In this document: positions 34,592 to 43,670 of the stretch, in pieces
Numbering within the stretch: position 1 is the stretch's first letter
How the letters are laid out: the number at the start of each line of letters is the position of its first letter
NCBI GenBank assembly: GCA_963650915.1
Contig: CAVJMJ010000011.1
Coordinates: 1-64,000, forward strand
Source: UBA4636 sp963650915
Lineage (GTDB): Bacteria > Bacillota > Clostridia > Christensenellales > Borkfalkiaceae
Direction of reading: 5' to 3'
Length of the DNA: 64,000 nt
Notes under the pieces: generated by a model
The model's database searches: none
The model's input: the letters and a program-made list of their open reading frames with translations, nothing else
What the model was told of the DNA's origin: nothing
Position numbers and translations under genes: made by a program

Positions 34592-35419
34592 TTACGACAA
34601 TTTTAAAATGACCTTACGAGGGCATCTTTCGACGCACGCAAAACACCCTACGCATTTATTATAATCTATTTCGGGCAAATTGTTAACCATTTTAATAGCA
34701 CCTTCGGGACAATTTTTGGCACATAATCCGCAACCTATACATCCCTTTTTGCAAGCGTCCATAACTTCTTTTCCGCGACATTTAGTAGAACACGCAACGT
34801 AAACGGGTGCGCTTCGGTCTATTTTTTTAATAACGCTTTTAGGACATGCACGGTAACATGCACCGCAAGTTATGCAACGAGCTTGGTCTATTACGGCAAC
34901 TCCGTTTGAAACCTCAATGGCGTTTTCGGGGCATTTTATAACGCAAGTTTCTCCGCCCAAACACGCCGTAGAGCAAAGTTTTCTTCCGCCCGATATCATA
35001 TTCTGTCTTACGCAGTCTATCTCGCCCACGTAATCGTTTCTGTCGACGGCGTCCGATCCTCCGATGCAGGCAACCACGTATTTTACCGATTTAGTCGCTG
35101 TGTATTCGATGCCTAAAACTTCGGCAATTTTTTCCTTGTTTTTTTTGTCGGTAACGGCACAATCGTCGATGTTGGCTTTATTTTCAACGAGGGAATGAGC
35201 AAAGGCACCGCACCCCGCTTTACCGCAACCGCCGCAGTTTGCGCCGGCAAGACAACCTAAAACGGTTTCTTCCCTTTCGTCGGTGGTAACGCCGAATTTT
35301 TTGGATACGACCATAATGAGGAAGCCGAAAACAACTGCCATTACGAGCATGATTGCTACCGCAATAAGCACGGTAACTACGTTGATTTTACTCGGATCGT
35401 TTGCTAAATAACAAAACAT
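34592..35419 (-). CDS. rnfB: Rnf complex iron-sulfur subunit B
   Basis: A 275-residue subunit with one N-terminal membrane helix (14-37), a four-Cys cluster domain (CLAGANCGGCGKAGCGAF, near 52) and three or more 4Fe-4S ferredoxin motifs (CITCGACYRACP, CIGCGLCAKNCP, CVGCFACVERCP). It takes electrons from reduced ferredoxin into the Rnf complex. Last gene of rnfCDGEAB; strong GGGGAGGT before ATG. Confidence 0.96.
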   Translation of the reverse strand: MFCYLANDPSKINVVTVLIAVAIMLVMAVVFGFLIMVVSKKFGVTTDEREETVLGCLAGANCGGCGKAGCGAFAHSLVENKANIDDCAVTDKKNKEKIAEVLGIEYTATKSVKYVVACIGGSDAVDRNDYVGEIDCVRQNMISGGRKLCSTACLGGETCVIKCPENAIEVSNGVAVIDQARCITCGACYRACPKSVIKKIDRSAPVYVACSTKCRGKEVMDACKKGCIGCGLCAKNCPEGAIKMVNNLPEIDYNKCVGCFACVERCPRKVILKLS

Positions 35420-35433
35420 AATTTTACCTCCCC

Positions 35434-36015
35434 TTAAAACGATATGCCGACGAAAACGTTAAACGCCATCGCCATAAAGCATGCAAGCAGCATTGACGAG
35501 GGAAAGCCTTCAAGCGATTTAGGCAGGGAAAGAGTATCGAGTTTTTCACGCATACCGCTCATTAAAACCATTGCGAGCGTGAAACCCAAACCGCCGAAAA
35601 GCCCGTAGGTTACCGCACCTAAAAGGTCGGTTACTATATCGCCCGCTATGCAGATTTCGGCAACGCCCAAAACGGCGCAGTTGGTGGTAATAAGCGGAAG
35701 ATAAACGCCCATGGCGTTATATAATGACTTGGAAATCTTTTTGATAATGATTTCTATAATTTGAACGAGTGCCGCTATTACGAAAATGAATACGATAATT
35801 TCAAGGTATTCCACGCCGAGCGGAACCAAAATAAGGGTGTAAAGGGGGTAAGTTATAAGACAGGTTATGGTCATTACGAAGGTAACGGCTATACCCATAC
35901 CGAGCGCGCTTTTTAAATTTTTGGAAACGCCGAGGAAGGGACAAATACCCAAAAATTTAACCAAAACGAAGTTTGCCGAAAGCATCGCCGTAAAAATTAT
36001 CGTAAAATAATTCAT
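35434..36015 (-). CDS. rnfA: Rnf complex membrane subunit A
   Basis: A 193-residue protein with six membrane helices, homologous to NqrE. It forms, with RnfE, the membrane core that carries an intramembrane cluster and ion translocation; the conserved FLGICPFLGVS and NCAVLG segments hold the cluster Cys. The start overlaps the rnfE stop by one base; GGAGGAAG upstream. Confidence 0.96.
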   Translation of the reverse strand: MNYFTIIFTAMLSANFVLVKFLGICPFLGVSKNLKSALGMGIAVTFVMTITCLITYPLYTLILVPLGVEYLEIIVFIFVIAALVQIIEIIIKKISKSLYNAMGVYLPLITTNCAVLGVAEICIAGDIVTDLLGAVTYGLFGGLGFTLAMVLMSGMREKLDTLSLPKSLEGFPSSMLLACFMAMAFNVFVGISF

Positions 36016-36653
36016 TAGGCTTCCTCCTTTTTATCTTTTAACAGCCCTTTTTGTTTGACTTTTTCGCTATAAATTCCGCTAAAAAATGTAATTAACGCAA
36101 TAAAGAGGGCGTAAGTGAACAATGCACCGGGGGCGTTTACGAAAAATTCGATCTTAAAATCCCATAATTTTACGCCGAAAATGCTTCCCGCACCGAGGAT
36201 TTCTCTGAATGCACCCATAAAAGTCAAGGCAAGCATAAACCCGAGCCCCATAAACAATCCGTCGAAAAATGAATCCGCAACGGGATTTTTGCTTGCAAAG
36301 GCTTCGGCTCTTCCGAGTATGATACAGTTTACCACTATAAGGGGAAGGTAGGCACCCATTGCCGTCGCAATCGCGGGTGCAAACTTGTTTAAAAGCATCC
36401 TTACTATGGTAACGAAGGTTGCGATAATAAGTATATAGGCAGGGATTCTTACCTTGGACGGAATAACGTTTCGTAAAAGGGATATTATTACGTTTGAACA
36501 CATCAAAACGAAGGTTACCGCAAGCCCCATACCAACGCCGTTTACAGCGGCGGTGGTAAGTGCAAGCGTCGGGCAGGTACCCAACACTAATTTAAAGGTC
36601 GGGTTTTGACGGATAAGCCCGTCTAAAGCAAGGTCTTTAACTTTGTTTTTCAT
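36015..36653 (-). CDS. rnfE: Rnf complex membrane subunit E
   Basis: A 212-residue, six-helix membrane protein, pseudo-symmetric partner of RnfA. LGTCPTLALT near 24 and VNCIILGRAEAFA near 105 carry the conserved cysteines. One-base overlaps with rnfG and rnfA show tight coupling. Confidence 0.96.
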   Translation of the reverse strand: MKNKVKDLALDGLIRQNPTFKLVLGTCPTLALTTAAVNGVGMGLAVTFVLMCSNVIISLLRNVIPSKVRIPAYILIIATFVTIVRMLLNKFAPAIATAMGAYLPLIVVNCIILGRAEAFASKNPVADSFFDGLFMGLGFMLALTFMGAFREILGAGSIFGVKLWDFKIEFFVNAPGALFTYALFIALITFFSGIYSEKVKQKGLLKDKKEEA

Positions 36654-37258
36654 TATGCCTTATCCCCCTTTACGATAGCGTTATAATAGTAGTAAGCGGC
36701 TTTTTTAAAAGCGTTGTCGACTGCGGTCAGGGTAAGCGTGGCACCGACTTTGGGAACGGAATAATCGTCGGTAAACTGATTTTCCGACGAAATCGTAACG
36801 TAATAATCTTCAAACTTTCTGACGCTTTCGCTTTTCGATTGAGCCGATTGGTAGGAATATTTTCCTCCGCTCGAACCGTCTACCGTCATCTTTGCGTCCA
36901 CGAGTTTGTTATCGCTTGCCGTAAAGAACATTACAAACTTACACTCGCTTAAATTTCCCGATGCTTTGGTGGTTATAAGCATTCCGTAATAAGTTTCGTT
37001 TTCCGCCGTCATTTTGGCGAAAAGACTTACCGCCGCCCCGCTTTTGTCCGAAGTTTTGCCGGCTAAATCGGAATCGAGTTCCAAAACCTGCCACTCGCCG
37101 GGGTTATTGACTTCGAGGGTAAAATGGTCGCTTATATCGTTAGCCGTCGGGGCAACGTATAAAAGCGGATTGAACACCGCAAGCAAAACACCGCAAATAA
37201 CGGCAATAACGGTTAAAACGAGTACGCACCTTAAAGTGCTTTCTTTTTTCTCAGCCAT
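36653..37258 (-). CDS. rnfG: Rnf complex flavoprotein subunit G
   Basis: A 201-residue protein with one N-terminal membrane helix (11-31) and an extracytoplasmic FMN-binding domain. The covalent FMN site, usually SGATxT, reads KVGATLT near residue 175: the acceptor Thr is kept but the first Ser is Val. ApbE, encoded upstream, would attach FMN here. Eight-base overlap with rnfD. Confidence 0.94.
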   Translation of the reverse strand: MAEKKESTLRCVLVLTVIAVICGVLLAVFNPLLYVAPTANDISDHFTLEVNNPGEWQVLELDSDLAGKTSDKSGAAVSLFAKMTAENETYYGMLITTKASGNLSECKFVMFFTASDNKLVDAKMTVDGSSGGKYSYQSAQSKSESVRKFEDYYVTISSENQFTDDYSVPKVGATLTLTAVDNAFKKAAYYYYNAIVKGDKA

Positions 37259-38228
37259 TTTTCGCCTCCTTTTCGGGCTTTTTGTACCCGAAAGGCTTAG
37301 GTACTATCAGTCTGTCTATCAAAGGAACGAAGAAGTTCATCAAAAGTATGCAATACGAAACGACTTCGGTACCCTTTAAATGCCTTAATATCGCGGTGAC
37401 TATACCCAAAAGCAAGAAGTATATTATATTACCTAACGTCGTGTTTGGCGTGGTAACGTAATCGGTTGCCATATATATTGCGCCGAGCATAAGCCCGCCC
37501 GACAATATCGAGGGCAAGAAAGCCGAAAAACTGCCTTGTAAAATCACGGTCATGATTCCCGTTGCGCCGATATATATAATAGGTTTATAATCGACTACTC
37601 GCCTTATCAAAAGATAAATATACCCGACGATAAGGGCAACTTTGCAAGTTTCGCCTATTGCGCCCGTACTTACACCCGTTCCCAAAAACAAGTCAAGGTT
37701 GGAAATGGGGTATTCCCCTTTGATTATCGAACCGAGAGCGGTTGCGCCCGTCGATACCGAGAAAGAATTAATCGAGGAAAACGCAGGCGACGACCAAGTA
37801 GTCATAACTTCGGCAAAACTTATAAGCAAAAATACTCTGCCTGCGATTGCGGGGTTTACGAAGTTTTTGCCCGTTCCGCCGAAAAGCATTTTTACGACGA
37901 TTACCGAAAAGACGGCACCCAAAACGGGCAGGTAAACGGGGCAGGACGGCGGAAGGTTAAGACCGAGCAACAGTCCCGTTACCGCCGAAGTGAAATCGAA
38001 CTTTTTAACGATATCCGTAAACTTTTCACCGCGGATAAGAAGATAAACGACTTCCGAAGCGATTGCCGTTATTACGGACAACGCGACTATCAAAAGTGCG
38101 TAAAGACCGAAAAACACGCAACCTACTACGGTAGTCGGTAAAAGAGCGATTAAAACGTCTATCATTATACGCTTAGTCGTATCCTTGGCTTTTATATGCG
38201 GATTGGGTGATATGGTAAGTTTAGCCAT
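37251..38228 (-). CDS. rnfD: Rnf complex membrane flavoprotein D
   Basis: A 325-residue protein with about nine or ten membrane helices (NqrB/RnfD family). The FMN attachment site is SVSTGATALG near residue 165. Opens with the family start LTISPNPHIKAKDTT. Second gene of the operon; AAGGAG before ATG. Confidence 0.96.
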   Translation of the reverse strand: MAKLTISPNPHIKAKDTTKRIMIDVLIALLPTTVVGCVFFGLYALLIVALSVITAIASEVVYLLIRGEKFTDIVKKFDFTSAVTGLLLGLNLPPSCPVYLPVLGAVFSVIVVKMLFGGTGKNFVNPAIAGRVFLLISFAEVMTTWSSPAFSSINSFSVSTGATALGSIIKGEYPISNLDLFLGTGVSTGAIGETCKVALIVGYIYLLIRRVVDYKPIIYIGATGIMTVILQGSFSAFLPSILSGGLMLGAIYMATDYVTTPNTTLGNIIYFLLLGIVTAILRHLKGTEVVSYCILLMNFFVPLIDRLIVPKPFGYKKPEKEAKNG

Positions 38229-38232
38229 AACT

Positions 38233-39522
38233 TTAACTCCTTAATTCGCGTAATTTACGCTTGCATAGTTGAACGCTACCAACTAAGTCGCGCTTTGCCG
38301 GGCAAACGTAAGCACAGGCTCCGCATTCAAAACAATTTGAGGCACCGTAATCGTTCGCCCTTTCGTAGTTACCCGTTCTCGTGTATAAATCTATATACAT
38401 GGGCATAAGGTTCATCGGGCAAGCCTTATGACACCTTCCGCAATTTATGCACGCCGTGGGAGACAAAAGGGAAGTTTCTTTTTCGGTAAGTACCAAAAGC
38501 CCCGAATCGGTTTTTCTTGCATAGCCTAAGGTAGAGGGCAAAATTTTACCCATCATGGGACCGCCCGCAATTAATTTTACGACACCGTCCGTCATTCCTC
38601 CGCAATACTCTAAAATATCCGTGTAAGGCGTTCCGTTTCTTACGATAACGTTTTTAGGTTCTTTTATCCCCTCGCCCGTTATCGTCATCACCCTTTCGTA
38701 AAGGGGTTTGTTCAACTCTATCGCTTCGTAAGTTTCAAGCGTCGTTTGAACGTTAAATACGCAAACGCCTACCGACGACGGAAGTTTCCCCGGTGCGACC
38801 TTTCTTTTTAGGCAGGCGTAAATAATCTGCTTTTCACTGCCTTGGGGGTATTTTTTCTTTAACGGAACGACGGTTACATCGTCGAACTTACCCAAAATTT
38901 CGATGGCATCAGGCTTATTTTCTTCGATGCCTATAACCACATTTTGGGCGTTAAGGGCTTTTGCGATATATTTTGCGCCTTTAACGAGTTCATTAGGACG
39001 CTCTATCATCGAACGATGGTCGCAGGTAAGATAAGGTTCGCATTCGGCACCGTTTATCAATACCGTGTCGATTTTGTCGTTAGTCGCCATTTTGACGTAA
39101 GTGGGAAAACCCGCTCCGCCAAGCCCGACTATGCCTGCTTTTCTTACACGCTCCAAAATTTCCGCGCCGTTATCTTTGTCTATGGGCGGTAAACTAACCT
39201 CTTCGTCAAGCCCGTCGTTTTCGATAACTACGTAATCGGCGGTATTAAAGGGGGTGGTTATCGTTTTGATTTCCTTTACCGTACCCGAAACGCTCGAATA
39301 CACGCACGCACTTATATAGCCGACTTCTTCGCCGACCATTTGCCCTTTTTTGACTCTGTCACCCACCGAAACGGCAACTTTCGAAGGTTTGCCTATGTGT
39401 TGCGCAAGCGATATGTAAACCGTTTTAGGCGCAGGCATTCTTTCGATACTTTTTCCGTCGGTTAGCAGTTTTCGATCGGGGACGTGCTTGCCTCCCTTGA
39501 AAGTAGATCTTTTTGCTATCAC
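38233..39522 (-). CDS. rnfC: Rnf complex NADH-interacting subunit C
   Basis: A 429-residue soluble subunit with an N-terminal barrel-sandwich part (FKGGKHVPDRKLLTDGK), an NADH/FMN Rossmann region (GLGGAGFPTYVK, near 130) and two 4Fe-4S motifs (CINCGRCHKACP and CFECGACAYVCP, near 360-400). I place the start at GTG 39522, which has GGAGGG four bases upstream and gives the usual RnfC N-terminus; longer frames start without a ribosome site. First of the six rnf genes. The complex couples ferredoxin oxidation by NAD to Na+ or H+ export. Confidence 0.95.
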   Translation of the reverse strand: MIAKRSTFKGGKHVPDRKLLTDGKSIERMPAPKTVYISLAQHIGKPSKVAVSVGDRVKKGQMVGEEVGYISACVYSSVSGTVKEIKTITTPFNTADYVVIENDGLDEEVSLPPIDKDNGAEILERVRKAGIVGLGGAGFPTYVKMATNDKIDTVLINGAECEPYLTCDHRSMIERPNELVKGAKYIAKALNAQNVVIGIEENKPDAIEILGKFDDVTVVPLKKKYPQGSEKQIIYACLKRKVAPGKLPSSVGVCVFNVQTTLETYEAIELNKPLYERVMTITGEGIKEPKNVIVRNGTPYTDILEYCGGMTDGVVKLIAGGPMMGKILPSTLGYARKTDSGLLVLTEKETSLLSPTACINCGRCHKACPMNLMPMYIDLYTRTGNYERANDYGASNCFECGACAYVCPAKRDLVGSVQLCKRKLRELRS

Positions 39523-39746
39523 TATTCCCTCCATGCGTTTTTGTTTTTTTAGGTAAACGCCGTTACACCTTATTTTTATAAGTAAAAATTTATATTTAAA
39601 TAAACTAAAGCCGTGATAAATTGAAACCATGCGCAAAATTATAGTCAATTAAAGCAATGCTTAAAATTAAAGCAACAACTTGTTTGAAAGCACTTTTTAA
39701 AGAGGTAATTTGTTAAAAAGCGTTTTAGTTTCAACGATATTTTTTA

Positions 39747-39777
39747 AAAAAGTGCCGCTATAAGCCGATTATCTGGC
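39747..39777 (+). repeat. Palindromic element copy
   Basis: AGTGCCGCTATAAGCCGATTAT type copy between the Gx transporter gene and rnfC, given by ends and core only. Confidence 0.7.
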
Positions 39778-39788
39778 TTTTTGTCTTT

Positions 39789-40298
39789 TTATTTGTTGTT
39801 TTTCGTCGTCAAAAATTTAAAATCTCTTTCGGTTATAAGTAGGCTTACGCCACCCGTAAAAGCACCCGCTATAACGCCCGCAATCGACAGGTACGGCGCG
39901 TATGCGAAAACGCCGAAACTTTGGGTTACCATAGAAAACACGAGCAGTTGAACGAGATTGTTAACCGTTGCCGACAGTGAACCTACGGCAACAAGCGACA
40001 CTTTTTTGCCAAAATATTTCAATAAAAGATATGTAAGCGTCAACGAAACGGCGCCTGCCGTCAGGCTATACGCCACCGCCAAAAAATTCCCCGCAAAAAC
40101 CGCAGAAAGAATACTTTTTGCGACTATAAGCAAGATTGCGTCTATATACCCGCAATATATAAGGCATATAACGACGAAAACGTTGCCGATGCCTAACCTC
40201 GCCCCGGGTACGAAAAACGGCGGAAATAAATTTTCGATTGTAAACGCTATCAGCGAAAGCGCGCATAAAAGCGCGGTTTTGGTAACTCTTCCCGACAT
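39789..40298 (-). CDS. Gx transporter family membrane protein
   Basis: A 169-residue protein with five or six membrane helices, of the Gx_transp family (sometimes labelled heptaprenyl diphosphate synthase component I). Family features are FFVPGARLGIGNVFVVICL, AVFAGNFLA and the C-terminal GAFTGGVSLL. The substrate is unproven. In many Firmicutes it sits with apbE, a NusG-domain-II protein and rnf genes, as here. Starts one base after the upstream stop; TAGGTTG as ribosome site. Confidence 0.88.
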   Translation of the reverse strand: MSGRVTKTALLCALSLIAFTIENLFPPFFVPGARLGIGNVFVVICLIYCGYIDAILLIVAKSILSAVFAGNFLAVAYSLTAGAVSLTLTYLLLKYFGKKVSLVAVGSLSATVNNLVQLLVFSMVTQSFGVFAYAPYLSIAGVIAGAFTGGVSLLITERDFKFLTTKNNK

Positions 40299-40299
40299 A

Positions 40300-40725
40300 T
40301 CAACCTACCGTGGGATCGGGGGTAAAACCGATCGGTTTTATTACGAGTGAATGGGGTACGCAAATGATTTCACCCTTTTTAAGGCTCATTAAAGTACATT
40401 CCTTGCTCGTACCGCAATCGGTCTTTGTAACGGTAACGTCACGCGCGTCCCAATCTATTTTTATTACGTTATAACCTTTTTCGGAAGTTATTTCATATTC
40501 GTCTTCGCCTATTTTCGTTACGGCGGTTTTATCGACGACGGAAAGGGTTTTTTCGTCAAAATTTGCCGTCATTACGGTTTTTCCGTCCAAATAAACGCTA
40601 AACCCCGCCTCGACGCTTTTATTGCAAAAGGGTACAAAAAACAACGACGCCGTCAGTAAAACGAGTACGGCGTATATCGCTATATCTGCTTTATGGAAAG
40701 GTTTTTTTGAAACTTCCGTCGTCAT
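40300..40725 (-). CDS. NusG domain II-containing membrane protein
   Basis: A 141-residue protein with one N-terminal membrane helix (13-33) and an external beta domain of the NusG_II type, ending in SKKGEIICVPHSLVIKPIG-like sequence that typifies the family. It is not a transcription factor. Standard neighbour of apbE and Gx_transp genes in Rnf-type clusters; it may assist maturation or assembly. No clear ribosome site. Confidence 0.85.
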   Translation of the reverse strand: MTTEVSKKPFHKADIAIYAVLVLLTASLFFVPFCNKSVEAGFSVYLDGKTVMTANFDEKTLSVVDKTAVTKIGEDEYEITSEKGYNVIKIDWDARDVTVTKTDCGTSKECTLMSLKKGEIICVPHSLVIKPIGFTPDPTVG

Positions 40726-40863
40726 AAATTTATCGTATCGGTTGTAAAATCAGCGTATCGTTGCATGGTTAAAACAACTTTTTAATGCAAAATCACAAAA
40801 AGTCAAATGCAAAATAACCCTAAATTTCAAAGATTAAAAGGTGCTAAACATTTAAATTCTAAA

Positions 40864-42024
40864 TCATAAAAAAGTCAAACTGTCGTAAACGTTACTTATC
40901 ACTTTGCCCTCTTGCGTTATCAAAACGTAATCGTACGGCATGGAAGACATAAAAGAAACAGCGTTGTCGTCAAGGTTTATAAGAGCCGTCGAAAGTGCAT
41001 CCGTATACCCGCCGTTGTCGCCGATAACGGTTGCCGAAACTATTTTGCTTTTTGTGGGGCAACCGGTCTTAGGATCTATTATATGGGAATACCTTACCCC
41101 GTCCAAATCGTAATAATTTTCGTAAGTTCCGCTCGTAGAAACGAACTTATTCGTAACGGGAATGCTTAAAAGGGCGTTGCGCGACGTCGAAAAGGGATCG
41201 ACTATTTTTAAATTCCACGGGGTTCCGTCGTAATTATGCAGATACATACTGCTTCCGCCCGCCGAAATATAATAGTTTTTTATGCCGTATTTATCGAAAA
41301 TCTCCTTGGCACGATCGCAAAAATACCCCTTAACCGCCGAAGAATAATCGAGTTTCGGGTAAAACACATTCCCCTCGACGGTTACGGACAGTGCCGATTT
41401 GTGTATAAATAGTTCGTTTTTTTGAATATCGTTTTGTGAAGAACCGCCCTCTAAAGTAGTTTTTGAAAAGTCGGAAAGTTCTTTAAAGGCTTCAATATAC
41501 TCTTCTTCCGGGAGAGGAAAGGAGCCGTCTTCCCTTCTTTCTCTGTCGAAAACTTCGGTCGGAAGATAATCTATCTCTTTATACCTTTTTGAAAAGCCCC
41601 ACAAGTCGACCGATAACTTTACCTGAGGATTTACCGCCCCGTCGGTTTTTGCGTAAAGTTCCTTAAAAATCGAGGTAACGTTATAAAAATCTTCGTCGAT
41701 TTTTATCGATTTTTGCCCGATAACGGTATTATAGGCGGATATTTGACTATCTTCTTCCGTACTGAACCTGCTATTTAACGCTTCGGCAAGTTCATGTAAA
41801 TTTTCAGAAATTTCAATATCCGTTTTGCCGTTTACGGTGTATCCGTAATCGGTTACGTAGTAACTTACGTAACTGCCCAAAAGCACTATATCCTCGCGAT
41901 TTTTTTGCCCGCAACCGTATAAAAATGGCAAAAATACCGAAACGGCAATAATTAGCGACAGGCAAAAACAGGCAGATTTTAATATATTTTTTGAACCACT
42001 TTGAAAGAAAAATTTACCAAACAC
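40864..42024 (-). CDS. apbE: FAD:protein FMN transferase
   Basis: A 386-residue lipoprotein (lipobox LYGC near 38) of the ApbE family, which transfers FMN from FAD to Thr of RnfD, RnfG and similar proteins outside the membrane. Motifs: DLWGFSKRYKEID, KLDYSSAVKGYFCD, YYISAGGSSMYL, the GTYENYYDLDGVRYSHIIDPKTG region given here by its ends, and DALSTAL. GTG start only five bases after a TATACT box: probably leaderless. Its position ahead of rnf explains how the complex gets its flavins. Confidence 0.93.
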   Translation of the reverse strand: MFGKFFFQSGSKNILKSACFCLSLIIAVSVFLPFLYGCGQKNREDIVLLGSYVSYYVTDYGYTVNGKTDIEISENLHELAEALNSRFSTEEDSQISAYNTVIGQKSIKIDEDFYNVTSIFKELYAKTDGAVNPQVKLSVDLWGFSKRYKEIDYLPTEVFDRERREDGSFPLPEEEYIEAFKELSDFSKTTLEGGSSQNDIQKNELFIHKSALSVTVEGNVFYPKLDYSSAVKGYFCDRAKEIFDKYGIKNYYISAGGSSMYLHNYDGTPWNLKIVDPFSTSRNALLSIPVTNKFVSTSGTYENYYDLDGVRYSHIIDPKTGCPTKSKIVSATVIGDNGGYTDALSTALINLDDNAVSFMSSMPYDYVLITQEGKVISNVYDSLTFL

Positions 42025-42029
42025 TTATT

Positions 42030-42058
42030 AGTATAACGCACAAAATGCTCCGTGTCAA
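42030..42058 (-). promoter_or_regulatory. Promoter of the apbE(-rnf) gene set
   Basis: Minus strand TTGACA (42053-42058), 17-bp spacer, TATACT (42030-42035). Five bases separate the -10 box from the GTG, the spacing of leaderless genes. A second TTGACA-like site lies ~18 bases upstream. Confidence 0.85.
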
Positions 42059-42137
42059 TACTTATTTAAAAATTTCTGTCAATAATTTTTTATGCACAAA
42101 ATGCCGAAAAGTACATAATACGATTTTTAAGAAAAAA

Positions 42138-42159
42138 AAGAAGGCATTTAAGCCTTCTT
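42138..42159 (-). terminator. Terminator of the DUF308 gene
   Basis: Stem AAGAAGGC/GCCTTCTT with T runs on the minus strand. Confidence 0.85.
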
Positions 42160-42227
42160 AAAAAAACTATGTAATTTACGACGATTTACGCCTATGTAAT
42201 TTACGACGATCTACGTCTAAAACGCAA

Positions 42228-42698
42228 TTACTTTTTTTCGAGGAGTTTCAATACGCCGTTTACGATGAAGATTATACCGACGACGATGAAAATCCAATCA
42301 GCCAAAACCCAGTTGGACGCTATAAGCATAACGCCTATAACGATGGTTATGCCGGCAGCGACGATGGGCATAACGCCTTTTTGTTTAAGAGCGGGAACGA
42401 GTTGTTGAATACCGCTTAAAACGATCAAAACGCCGAAGACGACTAAAACTATATCTTGAAGAGCCCACGCAAAAACGATGATGACGATACCGATGACAAG
42501 GTTTATGCAAGCGTTAACCCAATCCTTTTCGACAATGCTTAATATGCCTTGAAGAACGAATAACGCACCTATTACGGTAAACATGATGCCTATAGCGTTA
42601 GTCCTTAAAATACAGCAGATAGCACCTACGACGATGTAAAGCAGAGCGTTCGTAAGATCGTTATCCAATTTGAACGAAATTTCCTTTTTGGTAGCCAT
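42228..42698 (-). CDS. HdeD/DUF308-type membrane protein
   Basis: A 156-residue protein with six short membrane helices in three pairs, each ending in a GxLxVLxGI-like motif (GALFVLQGILSI, GVLIVLSGIQQL, GIIFIVNGVLKL), which is the DUF308/HdeD pattern. The function in Firmicutes is unknown; HdeD of enterics is linked to acid stress. AGGAGGC before ATG and a perfect promoter suggest good expression. Confidence 0.88.
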   Translation of the reverse strand: MATKKEISFKLDNDLTNALLYIVVGAICCILRTNAIGIMFTVIGALFVLQGILSIVEKDWVNACINLVIGIVIIVFAWALQDIVLVVFGVLIVLSGIQQLVPALKQKGVMPIVAAGITIVIGVMLIASNWVLADWIFIVVGIIFIVNGVLKLLEKK

Positions 42699-42735
42699 AA
42701 TTGCCTCCTAAATTATTTTCAAATTTTCATTAAGT

Positions 42736-42764
42736 ATTATATTCCCGAAACGTCGATTTGTCAA
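42736..42764 (-). promoter_or_regulatory. Consensus promoter of the DUF308 gene
   Basis: Minus strand TTGACA (42759-42764), exactly 17 bp, TATAAT (42736-42741). The -35 region with its upstream flank is duplicated 32 bases further up (42791-42816). Confidence 0.9.
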
Positions 42765-42828
42765 CGTTTTTAATATGCGTAATCGCAACTTGTCAACCTT
42801 TTTAATACGAGTAATCATAGTGATTGCC

Positions 42829-43338
42829 TTAATGTTCGGCGTTATCGTTATCGACATTGTTTTGACAGACTTCATCGCCCGAAGGGGCATTGGTTTCATG
42901 TTTTTTATTGTCTTTATCGTTAAACACGACGAATTTTTGGAATAAAAATTCGGTAACGAAGTTTACGACCATCGTAATAACCAAAACGACGTATTCGTTC
43001 CACAGAAGACTTTCGGTTAAATACTTCGTCCACAAAGTGGATAACGGCGTAAACACAAGGTAATACCCCGCAACTTTCAGCATGGCTATCGGCACGTTTT
43101 TTGCCGAATGAAAGGTAAACTTGCGGTTAAGAGTGAAATTCCACAGTACCGATAAAACGAGGGCAATTAGATAGGATAGCCATGCTTGAAACCCGAAGAC
43201 TTCGAGCATAAGCGTGTCGCTTAACAGTTGTATCGCCCCCGCGGAAACGGAAAACAGCAAAAACTTAACTGCTTGCAAAAAATCTTTATTTTTACTTTCG
43301 TTTTTATTTTCGTTTTTTCTTTGTTCGTTTTCTTTCAT
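42829..43338 (-). CDS. GtrA-family membrane protein
   Basis: A 169-residue protein with four membrane helices (about 22-140) of the GtrA type, thought to move lipid-linked sugars across the membrane. Typical segments: FLLFSVSAGAIQLLSDTLML, WNFTLNRKFTF and FQKFVVFND. The N-terminus is Lys/Glu/Asn-rich and the C-terminus is Asp/Asn-rich. No glycosyltransferase neighbour. No strong ribosome site seen. Confidence 0.88.
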   Translation of the reverse strand: MKENEQRKNENKNESKNKDFLQAVKFLLFSVSAGAIQLLSDTLMLEVFGFQAWLSYLIALVLSVLWNFTLNRKFTFHSAKNVPIAMLKVAGYYLVFTPLSTLWTKYLTESLLWNEYVVLVITMVVNFVTEFLFQKFVVFNDKDNKKHETNAPSGDEVCQNNVDNDNAEH

Positions 43339-43510
43339 ATACTTTTATATGTGGCGTAAATTCTGCCTTTTTTATACGGGCGTAAATTTTACCTTTTGTT
43401 TTTATTTACATTGAGGCTTTTGAGCCTTATTGAGCAAAAATCACGACTGTTTTTTTGAAAAAGTTTACCCTAAAAGCCTGCGTTTTTTAATTCAATCTGC
43501 TTAAAAATAC

Positions 43511-43539
43511 GAGATAACGGGCTTATAGAGGCACTTTTA
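43511..43539 (-). repeat. Palindromic element copy
   Basis: GATAACGGGCTTATAGAGGC. The rest of 43339-43670 is AT-rich with no gene. Confidence 0.85.
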
Positions 43540-43670
43540 GGCAAAACGCTTTTTTACGATTTAAGCGTTTAAACTTTATGCTTTGCACATTCAAACTATG
43601 TGCTTTGCACATTTACAAGCAGTGCACGAGCATAAAAACGATTGACCGAGAAAACCGTTTTTCAACAAAC

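Noticed and set aside
42708..42899. 63-codon minus-strand frame overlapping the gtrA end
   Set aside because: Overlaps the duplicated promoter region and the gtrA C-terminus in another frame; no ribosome site.
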